Positions 6,666 through 12,258 of a DNA stretch of 12,258 nt are shown here, piece by piece. The DNA is taken from the NCBI GenBank assembly GCA_036389695.1, contig DASVWG010000054.1, positions 1-12,258 on the forward strand, written 5' to 3'. Below the pieces are notes generated by a model that was given only the letters and a program-made list of their open reading frames with translations, ran no database searches and had not been told where the DNA came from. Within the stretch, counting starts at the first letter, position 1. Each line of letters starts with the position of its first letter. Source of the DNA: JALZHR01 sp036389695 (lineage in GTDB: Bacteria; Acidobacteriota; Blastocatellia; Pyrinomonadales; Pyrinomonadaceae). A program made the translations under genes and the position numbers.

Positions 6666-8249
6666 ATGGCTTTGAGCCGAAAGAAGAAAATTATTATCGG
6701 CAGCGTTGCCGTGGTTTTGCTCGGAATAATCATCATCGGCAGTATCTTTGCCACGCGCAAGGATACGCCGGAAGTGACGGTCGTCAAAATCGAAACGCGC
6801 CGCGAATTGCGCTCGACCGTGACCGCGTCCGGCGAAGTGCGCCCGATTCAGTTTATCAACCTGACCAGCGAAGTGCAGGGACGCATCGAGGAAATTTACG
6901 TTAAAGAAGGCGACCAGGTGACGAAAGGTCAGCCGCTCGTGCGTCTCGACCCGAACCAGCTTCAATCCAGCACCGACGCGCAGCTGGCTTCCGTGCAGGC
7001 GGCGCAGACCGAAACGCAGGTTTCGCGCTCGCAGGTCGTCGCCGCGCAGAATCAGCTTTCACAGGCACAGCAGGGCTTAAACACCGCGCAGACGCAGGTT
7101 GACACAGCTCGCCAGCAGGTTCTTAATGCTCGCCAGCAGGTTGATACCGCGCAGACCGACGTTGACCGCGCGCGTAAGGATTTGGAAACCGCGCAGCGCG
7201 AATTGAAACGCACGACGCAATTATTGGAAGCGCAGGTCGCTTCACGCCTTCAATACGACGAAGCGAAAGACAGAGTCGACCAGGCGCAGATTTCCCTGCG
7301 CAACGCACAGGCGCGGCTGCAAACGCAGAAAAACGCCGTGCTGGTCGCGGAAAAACAGGTTAACGAACAACTCGCGCGCGTCAAGCAGCAGCAGGTTTCG
7401 GTGCAGGATGCGCGGCGCGGCGTCGATACGGCAAGCTACAGCGCCGAAGCCACCTCGAAACGCGCCGAACAGCAAGCCGCGCTGCTGCGCGGAACGCGCA
7501 GCCAGCGCGACAAAAGTATGCAGATTGCGCCGATTAACGGCGTGATTGCCGACATTCCGTCGAAAGTCGGAACATTTGCCGTCGCCAATCTGTCTTCGAC
7601 GCCGCTTTTGACGATTGCCGATATGTCGACGATTAACGTCGAGGTCAAAGTCGACGAAACGGAAATCGACAAAGTCGAAGTCGGGCAGCAGGCGAAAATT
7701 AAAGTCGACGCCTTCGGCGAAAAGGAAATTCTCGGCGAAGTGACGCAGAAAACGCCTCTGGCGCTCGGCAAATCGCAGACGAGCGGCGGGCTTTCGACCA
7801 ATATCAACGTGCAGGAAGCGAAAGAATTTCGCGTCGTCATCCAATTAAAAGACGTGGCTGACGCCGTGCGCGAAGGCTTGCGCCCGGGAATGAGCGCGAC
7901 GGCGACGATTACGACCAAAACGGCGGAAAACGTCGTCACGGTTCCGCTGCAGGCGATTATCGAAAAACAGCCCGAAGCGACGCCGTCGGCAACCATTCAG
8001 GGCGATTCGCAAGCTTCCGGCGAGAAGCCGAAACCCGTCAAAGGCGTTTACGTGCTGGAAGGCAACAAGGTTAAATTTGTCGAAGTGACGACCGGCATCA
8101 CGGGCGAATCCGACATTCAAATCACCGCCGGTCTTTCCGAAGGTCAGGAAGTGATAACGGGTCCGAGCCGCGTGCTGAAAACGCTGAAAGAAAACGACAT
8201 CGTCAAGCGGCAAGTCAAGAAGGAAGGCGATAACGCGAATAAATCTTAA
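6666..8249 (+). CDS. HlyD/MacA-like periplasmic adaptor (membrane fusion protein)
   Basis: The 527-aa adaptor would be anchored in the inner membrane by one helix (about 9-29) and extend into the periplasm. Residues 45-97 form the first half of a lipoyl-like domain (GRIEEIYVKEGDQVTKGQPL, 72-91). Residues about 100-285 are a long Ala/Gln-rich coiled-coil hairpin that would reach toward an outer-membrane channel. The second lipoyl half follows (IAPINGVIADI, 287-297), then beta-barrel and membrane-proximal domains (about 320-500). A Pro/Ser-rich insert (435-458) interrupts the membrane-proximal part. The coiled coil is longer than in typical MacA. The C-terminus is Lys-rich. It is followed by an ABC ATPase of the MacB/LolD group, which fits a MacA-type tripartite exporter. 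Substrate unknown; peptides, lipids or drugs are all possible for the family. Confidence 0.9.
   Translation: MALSRKKKIIIGSVAVVLLGIIIIGSIFATRKDTPEVTVVKIETRRELRSTVTASGEVRPIQFINLTSEVQGRIEEIYVKEGDQVTKGQPLVRLDPNQLQSSTDAQLASVQAAQTETQVSRSQVVAAQNQLSQAQQGLNTAQTQVDTARQQVLNARQQVDTAQTDVDRARKDLETAQRELKRTTQLLEAQVASRLQYDEAKDRVDQAQISLRNAQARLQTQKNAVLVAEKQVNEQLARVKQQQVSVQDARRGVDTASYSAEATSKRAEQQAALLRGTRSQRDKSMQIAPINGVIADIPSKVGTFAVANLSSTPLLTIADMSTINVEVKVDETEIDKVEVGQQAKIKVDAFGEKEILGEVTQKTPLALGKSQTSGGLSTNINVQEAKEFRVVIQLKDVADAVREGLRPGMSATATITTKTAENVVTVPLQAIIEKQPEATPSATIQGDSQASGEKPKPVKGVYVLEGNKVKFVEVTTGITGESDIQITAGLSEGQEVITGPSRVLKTLKENDIVKRQVKKEGDNANKS
7095..7142 (+). repeat. 21-bp in-frame tandem repeat in the adaptor coiled coil
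   Basis: Two 21-bp units (7095-7115 and 7116-7136) differ only in their central six bases, and a third partial unit starts at 7137 with CAGGTT. Each unit encodes one seven-residue turn of the form QVxxARQ. DNA-level duplication of a heptad probably lengthened the hairpin. Confidence 0.75.
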
Positions 8250-8325
8250 ATCGTAAATTGTGAATCGTAAATCGTGAATGGATTTGTCTTTCTGTTTACG
8301 ATTCACGATTTACGATTCACAATTC
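8250..8325 (+). repeat. 7-bp-repeat inverted array between adaptor and ATPase genes
   Basis: Units such as AATCGTA and AATCGTG on the left and TTTACGA and TTCACGA on the right form a perfect 24-bp inverted repeat (8256-8279 with 8301-8324) around a 21-nt loop. The array begins directly after the adaptor stop (8247-8249) and ends 9 nt before the ATPase ATG. In mRNA this hairpin would be very stable. It could attenuate, protect or uncouple expression of the two genes. The short CTTTTCT tract after it is too weak for a confident terminator call. Confidence 0.85.
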
Positions 8326-8333
8326 ACTTTTCT

Positions 8334-9065
8334 ATGGCTACAGAATTTCAAACCAACGGCAACGGCGATATGCACGCTCCGGGCGCGCTGATTTCAATGA
8401 GAAACATCTGGCGCACGTATCAGATGGGTTCGGAGGAACTGCACGCGCTGCGCGACGTTTCGTTCGACGTGCAGAAAGGCGAATACCTGGCGATTATCGG
8501 ACCTTCGGGTTCGGGTAAATCGACTCTGATGAATCTCATCGGCTGTCTCGATTCGCCGTCGCAGGGCAGTTATTGGATAAACGGTCATCTCGTTTCGGCA
8601 ATGTCCGACGACGAGCTTGCCCGCATCCGCAACAAGGAAATAGGCTTTGTTTTCCAGACCTTTAACCTTCTGCCGCGCGCGACGGCGCTGCACAATGTCG
8701 AGCTGCCTTTGATTTACGCCGGAATCAGCGCGAGCGCGCGGCACGAACGCGCGCAGTCGGCGCTGGCTTCGGTCGAGCTCGGCGACAGAACGTCGCATCG
8801 CCCGAACGAGCTTTCCGGCGGTCAGCGCCAGCGCGTCGCCATCGCCCGCGCACTGGTTAATCACCCGTCGATTCTGCTGGCGGACGAGCCGACCGGCGCT
8901 CTGGATTCAAAAACCAGCGTTGAAATTATGGCGCTGTTTGAAAAACTGCACGCCGAAGGCAACACGATTATCATCGTCACGCACGAACACGACGTCGCCG
9001 AACGCGCGCACCGCGTGCTGACCATCCGCGACGGTCAAATCGAAAGCGACGAGAGAATTAAGTAA
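8334..9065 (+). CDS. ABC transporter ATP-binding protein, MacB/LolD type
   Basis: The 243-aa nucleotide-binding subunit has all ABC motifs: Walker A GPSGSGKS (56-63), Q-loop Gln108, signature LSGGQ (160-164), Walker B ILLADE (180-185) with catalytic Glu185, D-loop ALD (189-191) and switch His217. The YQMGSEELHALRDVSFDV segment (29-46) and the SALD/GALD region are typical of the LolD/MacB/FtsE-like group, whose members work with FtsX-fold permeases and often with HlyD-like adaptors. ATG 8334 was chosen because the longer frame starts at a GTG inside the repeat array. No Shine-Dalgarno is visible. It probably powers an exporter with the adaptor upstream, but no permease is encoded in the window, so the permease must lie elsewhere or be supplied by another system. 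Confidence 0.92.
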   Translation: MATEFQTNGNGDMHAPGALISMRNIWRTYQMGSEELHALRDVSFDVQKGEYLAIIGPSGSGKSTLMNLIGCLDSPSQGSYWINGHLVSAMSDDELARIRNKEIGFVFQTFNLLPRATALHNVELPLIYAGISASARHERAQSALASVELGDRTSHRPNELSGGQRQRVAIARALVNHPSILLADEPTGALDSKTSVEIMALFEKLHAEGNTIIIVTHEHDVAERAHRVLTIRDGQIESDERIK

Positions 9066-9137
9066 TTCAAGATTTAAGATTCAGGATGAATAATCAAATC
9101 TTGAATCTTGAATCCTGAATCCCGAATCTTGAATCTT
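9066..9137 (+). repeat. 7-bp-repeat inverted array between ATPase and membrane protein genes
   Basis: Units such as TTCAAGA and TTCAGGA on the left and TCTTGAA and TCCTGAA on the right pair as 9066-9087 with 9112-9133, matching at 19 of 22 positions, around a 24-nt loop. The array fills the whole 72-nt gap: it begins on the base after the ATPase stop and leaves 4 nt before the next ATG. Its unit differs from the other arrays, but it has the same period and arrangement. Confidence 0.8.
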
Positions 9138-9845
9138 ATGCTCGAAAACCTGCCCGCGTACGTTTCAGTCATCTTTATTCTGACGACATTTCTGACGGTC
9201 GGAATTTTTCTTTACGCCATCAAGCGCGGCGCGTTTACCTCGACCGCGACCAAATTTTTAAGTTTTCTAATTCCCTTCTGGCTTATTTTTCAAGCCACGC
9301 TCGGCGCGGGCGGATTTTATCTGAATACGCAGGTCGTGCCGCCGCGCCTGATGCTGTTTTCGTTTCTGCCGGCTCTGGCGACGATAATTCTGCTTTTCAT
9401 TCTCGCGCGAAAAAACTTTGTCGAACAGCTTCCGCTGCGGACTTTAACTTATCTGCACGCCATTCGGGTTCCGGTCGAATTGGTTTTACTGTGGCTTTTT
9501 CAAAGCGGGCAGGTTCCGCAATTGATGACGTTTGAAGGCAGAAATTTCGACATCCTCGCCGGAATCACCGCGCCGGTCATCGCGTGGCTCGCCTTTCGAC
9601 GCGGAAAAATAAATCGTCCGTTGTTGATTATCTGGAATCTGTTCGCGCTCGGAACGCTTCTGAACATCGTCATCAACGCCGTTTTGTCATTTCCCTTCCC
9701 GTTTCAGCAATTCGCCTTCGACCAGCCGAACCGCGGCTTGCTTTATTTCCCTTTCATCTGGCTGCCTTCGACGATTGTGCCGATTGTGCTTTTCTGTCAT
9801 TTAGCCAGTTTATGGCAGCTTTTGCGCGGGACGAAAAAGTCCTGA
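9138..9845 (+). CDS. Seven-helix integral membrane protein of unknown function
   Basis: I do not recognise a characterised family. The 235-aa protein has hydrophobic segments at about 7-28, 40-60, 71-90, 108-122, 137-153, 161-183 and 203-229, with a short Lys-rich tail. Between helices 4 and 5 is a polar stretch, TFEGRNFDILAG (131-142), which may mark the family; the loop between helices 6 and 7 is aromatic-rich (FPFPFQQFAFDQPNRG, 185-200). It lacks the large extracytoplasmic domain and helix layout of FtsX/MacB permeases, so it is not an obvious partner for the ATPase, though it is on the same strand 72 nt behind it. ATG 9138 was chosen; the longer frame starts at a TTG inside the repeat array. 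No Shine-Dalgarno is visible. No signal peptide other than helix 1. Confidence 0.7.
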   Translation: MLENLPAYVSVIFILTTFLTVGIFLYAIKRGAFTSTATKFLSFLIPFWLIFQATLGAGGFYLNTQVVPPRLMLFSFLPALATIILLFILARKNFVEQLPLRTLTYLHAIRVPVELVLLWLFQSGQVPQLMTFEGRNFDILAGITAPVIAWLAFRRGKINRPLLIIWNLFALGTLLNIVINAVLSFPFPFQQFAFDQPNRGLLYFPFIWLPSTIVPIVLFCHLASLWQLLRGTKKS

Positions 9846-9877
9846 ATTTTGCGAATCGAATTTTGAGAAATCCGTTT

Positions 9878-9945
9878 AATTACAAATTCAGGATTTAAAA
9901 TTTACAACCCGGCTCGGCTTTAATTCATCATTTATCCTTCATTCC
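9878..9945 (+). repeat. Degenerate 7-bp-repeat remnants upstream of the peptidase
   Basis: AATTACA, AATTCAG, GATTTAA and AATTTAC follow each other at 7-bp spacing (about 9879-9906), and TTCATCA, TTTATCC and TTCATTC do so later (about 9924-9944). The two parts do not pair into a good hairpin. The 9846-10051 gap otherwise contains the peptidase promoter. I see no clear terminator for the membrane protein gene. Confidence 0.5.
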
Positions 9946-9952
9946 TGTTTTA

Positions 9953-9981
9953 TTGGTGTTCAATTAAGCGTGTAGTATTAT
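9953..9981 (+). promoter_or_regulatory. Sigma70-like promoter of the S8 peptidase
   Basis: TTGGTG (9953-9958) and TATTAT (9976-9981) are separated by exactly 17 bp. Transcription would start near 9988, giving a leader of about 64 nt with a small hairpin (AAACCG 9996-10001 with CGGTTT 10009-10014). The site indicates that the peptidase is its own transcription unit. Confidence 0.5.
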
Positions 9982-10041
9982 TTAAACTGTCTGTAAAACC
10001 GCTCGAATCGGTTTGATGCCACGCGTTTTTCTACTTAATTC

Positions 10042-10046
10042 GGAGG
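10042..10046 (+). promoter_or_regulatory. Ribosome binding site of the S8 peptidase
   Basis: GGAGG lies 5 nt before ATG 10052. It decides the start over the upstream in-frame TTG 10013 and ATG 10016 and places the signal peptide at the N-terminus. It is the strongest Shine-Dalgarno in the window. Confidence 0.8.
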
Positions 10047-10051
10047 AGCAG

Positions 10052-12160
10052 ATGAAAGCAAAATTTCTTTACCTCGCCATCTTCGGCTTGATGATTGTGT
10101 CCTTTCTGGCGTTCTGGCGGATGCCCGCGCAGATGCAGTCGAGCCGGTCAAATAATCAAATCGAATCTCAAAAAACAAGCGATAAAATTCCGGTTCAGGA
10201 TTCGCCGGCGGCGAAGTTTGATGAATTAATCGCGAAAGCCGCGCGAAACGGTTCGGCGCGCGTCATCGTCGGACTGCGCGCGGATTTCCAAACGGACGGC
10301 GCGCTGTCTTCGTCCGTGCAAAAGCAGCAGCGAGCCGCAATCAAACGGGCGCAGAATGATTTGCTCGCCGACGTTTCCGGTTACGACGTGCGCGGCATTA
10401 AGCGTTTCGATTTTATTCCTTTTGTCGCGGTCGAAGCGGACGCGGCGGCGCTGGAAAAATTAAAAGCCTCGCCGCTGGTCGTTTCAGTTTACGAAGACCG
10501 TCTGGTAAAGCCTTCCATCGTCGAAAGCGTGCCGGTCGTCGGCGCGGCGGGCGGCATGGCAAACGGTTTTTCGGGCAGCGGGCAGACGATTGCGATTCTC
10601 GACACCGGCGTGGACAAAAATCACAGCTATTTCGCGGGCGGCAAAGTCGTCTCCGAGGCTTGTTACTCGACGAATATGGGAAATAACCCCGATTTTGACA
10701 GCTCTGTAAGCCTTTGTCCGGGCGGCGTTTCGGAATCGACCGCGCCCGATTCGGGTTTGCATTGCGACACGGCGCAAATCGGCGTCTGCTGGCACGGCAC
10801 GCACGTCGCCGGAATCGCCGCCGGACGCGAAACGTCGCTCGGACATTTCGGCGTCGCGAAAGACGCGAATATTATCGCCATACAGGTTTTTTCGCGCTTC
10901 AATAATCCCGGCAACTGCGGCGGCTCTCCGCCGTGCATCAACTCTTATAGTTCCGACATTATCAAAGGCTTGGAGCGGGTTTACGCGCTGCGCACGACTT
11001 TCAACATCGCGGCGGTGAATATGAGCTTCGGCGACGGCAATTTCACGACGTATTGCGACGGCGAAGATGCGGCGATGAAAGCCGCCATCGACAATCTGCG
11101 GTCGGTCAATATCGCCAGCGTCCTCGCCTCGGGCAACACCGGCGCGACCACTTCGATAAATTTTCCCGCCTGCATCTCGACGGCAATCAGCGTCGGCTCG
11201 ACCAATGACGGCAGCAATTTTTCGACGCTCAATACCATTTCCAATTTTTCCGCCAGCGCCGATATTCTGAATTTATACGCGCCCGGCTTGTCGATTATTT
11301 CCGCCTCGCCCGGCAATCAGCTTCGCAGCAGCGCCGGAACTTCGATGGCGGCGCCGCACGTCGCGGGCGCGTGGGCGGATTTGAAACAGCAAAATCCGTC
11401 GGCGACGGTCTCGCAGATTTTAACCGCGCTCGCCACGACCGGCAGAATTATTACCGACACGCGCGCGGGCGCGAACAACCGGAAAACCCCGCGCATCCGC
11501 GTCGATTCGGCTTCGCAGCAGCTTGCCGGAACGAACTGCGTCCGCACGCCGATTGCGAATAATCAATTCGTCAACGCCGCGCTCGACGTCGGCGATTGCG
11601 CGGCGGAAGCGGGCGTCAACCGCGACCTTTACGCCTTTAGCGGCACGGCGGGCAGCCCGGTGGCGATTTTAATGTCTTCGATGGATTTCGACGCGTATCT
11701 GTATCTGCTCGACCCGACCGGACATATTATCGCCTACGACGATAATTCCGGCGGCGGAACGAACGCGCGGATTCCGGCGTCCGGCAGCTTAATCCTGCCT
11801 TCGACGGGCAGCTACACGATTCTGGCAACTAAGTTCGGCGCTTCGCGCGCGCCCGAAGCGCCGCAAAACGGAAATTATCAGCTGGCGATGCTCGCGCCGA
11901 CGGCGGCAGCCGTTTCGGTCGGCGGTCGCGTTTTAACAGCGAGCGGCGCGGGCGCGGCAAACGCCCGCGTGCTGCTGACGAATCCATCCGGCGAAACGCG
12001 CGCGGCGATAACCAACTCATTCGGCTATTTCCGTTTTGTAAACGTCGCGGCGGGCGCGGATTACCTTTTTGAAATCCGGCACAAGCGATATTCGTTCGCG
12101 CCGCGCGTCGTCGATGTGAGCGAGGAATTAAACGAGCTGAATTTCACGGCTGAACCGTAA
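10052..12160 (+). CDS. Secreted S8 (subtilisin-like) serine peptidase
   Basis: The 702-aa preproprotein opens with a signal peptide (basic MKAK, hydrophobic core about 5-22). A propeptide of inhibitor I9 type follows (about 69-155, from ARVIVGLRADF to SPLVVSVYEDR). The S8 catalytic domain (about 175-480) has the full triad: Asp184 in AILDTGVD, His248 in WHGTHVAG, Ser431 in GTSMAAPHVAG, with oxyanion Asn362 in ASGN. Residues about 510-612 look like a pre-peptidase C-terminal (PPC) beta domain (FDAYLYLLDPTG, 546-557). Residues about 621-702 look like a carboxypeptidase-regulatory-like domain (GGRVLTASGAGAANARV, 624-640), common at the ends of Acidobacteria exoproteins. Ten Cys residues, eight of them in the catalytic domain, suggest disulfides. 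Probably an extracellular protease for protein scavenging; export route after the Sec step is not visible. Confidence 0.93.
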   Translation: MKAKFLYLAIFGLMIVSFLAFWRMPAQMQSSRSNNQIESQKTSDKIPVQDSPAAKFDELIAKAARNGSARVIVGLRADFQTDGALSSSVQKQQRAAIKRAQNDLLADVSGYDVRGIKRFDFIPFVAVEADAAALEKLKASPLVVSVYEDRLVKPSIVESVPVVGAAGGMANGFSGSGQTIAILDTGVDKNHSYFAGGKVVSEACYSTNMGNNPDFDSSVSLCPGGVSESTAPDSGLHCDTAQIGVCWHGTHVAGIAAGRETSLGHFGVAKDANIIAIQVFSRFNNPGNCGGSPPCINSYSSDIIKGLERVYALRTTFNIAAVNMSFGDGNFTTYCDGEDAAMKAAIDNLRSVNIASVLASGNTGATTSINFPACISTAISVGSTNDGSNFSTLNTISNFSASADILNLYAPGLSIISASPGNQLRSSAGTSMAAPHVAGAWADLKQQNPSATVSQILTALATTGRIITDTRAGANNRKTPRIRVDSASQQLAGTNCVRTPIANNQFVNAALDVGDCAAEAGVNRDLYAFSGTAGSPVAILMSSMDFDAYLYLLDPTGHIIAYDDNSGGGTNARIPASGSLILPSTGSYTILATKFGASRAPEAPQNGNYQLAMLAPTAAAVSVGGRVLTASGAGAANARVLLTNPSGETRAAITNSFGYFRFVNVAAGADYLFEIRHKRYSFAPRVVDVSEELNELNFTAEP

Positions 12161-12258
12161 CCGAAAGCAAAAGGGCAGAAACGCGACAGTTATGGAGCGT
12201 GTCCGATATTAGTGAAAGACACGCTGATTGAAATTCGTGTGTTGAATAATTAATGTTG
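12161..12258. other. Right-edge intergenic DNA with a perfect 8-bp inverted repeat
   Basis: AGCGTGTC (12196-12203) and GACACGCT (12218-12225) flank a 14-nt loop. No T-run follows, so it is a weak terminator candidate for the peptidase gene. It could also be part of a repeat or mobile-element end that continues past the window. No gene is visible here. Confidence 0.35.

Noticed and set aside
7242..7844. Open frame of 200 codons on the minus strand
   Set aside because: It is the antisense shadow of the adaptor gene, rich in Arg and Phe, with no recognisable domain.
7845..8306. Open frame of 153 codons on the minus strand starting with DLRF-like repeats
   Set aside because: The N-terminal repeats are translated 7-bp DNA repeats and the rest is antisense to the adaptor gene.
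8274..8333. 20-residue extension of the ABC ATPase from GTG 8274
   Set aside because: The extension is translated repeat DNA inside the hairpin; ABC homology begins well after ATG 8334.
9108..9137. 10-residue extension of the seven-helix protein from TTG 9108
   Set aside because: It starts inside the 7-bp array; ATG 9138 directly precedes the first hydrophobic segment.
8250..9137. Repeat arrays read as a CRISPR
   Set aside because: Units are 7 bp, contiguous, without spacers of 30-40 bp, and arranged as inverted repeats.

Overview
The window looks like chromosomal DNA of a moderately GC-rich Gram-negative-type bacterium. Acidobacteriota of the class Blastocatellia fits best. The hints are several FHA and zinc-ribbon signalling proteins, a cytosolic Ser/Thr kinase, a large secreted subtilase ending in a carboxypeptidase-regulatory-like domain, a TIR protein, and degenerate 7-bp repeat arrays between genes. 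This placement is inference from gene content; no marker gene or rRNA is present.

Left part (1-6413), all on the minus strand. Positions 1-716 hold the N-terminal 238 residues of a TIR-domain protein that runs off the window. It has its own sigma70-like promoter (798-826) with a dyad between the -35 and -10 boxes. An intrinsic terminator (899-934) separates it from a four-gene signalling cluster transcribed toward it. In order of transcription the cluster is: a small zinc-ribbon/FHA protein resembling GarA/OdhI (6334-5756); a Ser/Thr kinase of 797 aa with zinc ribbon, disordered linker, kinase, second zinc ribbon and FHA (5731-3338); an RDD membrane protein (3288-2758); and an FHA-GAF-PP2C/SpoIIE phosphatase (2617-956). 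It contains writer, eraser and pThr readers, so it could work as one phosphorylation circuit.

Right part (6666-12258), all on the plus strand. An HlyD/MacA-like membrane fusion protein (6666-8249) is followed by a MacB/LolD-type ABC ATPase (8334-9065) and an unrecognised seven-helix membrane protein (9138-9845). No FtsX/MacB permease is present. A separate unit with its own promoter and a strong Shine-Dalgarno encodes a secreted S8 peptidase (10052-12160).

The least expected structure is in the gaps. Four intergenic regions (2636-2752, 6421-6542, 8250-8325, 9066-9137) carry arrays of 7-bp units arranged as inverted repeats that can form long hairpins. The first two are homologous copies of one element, including the non-repetitive centre. 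The last two nearly fill the gaps upstream of genes without a Shine-Dalgarno. A fifth, weaker array lies at 9878-9945. The arrays also produce false N-terminal extensions of the neighbouring genes.
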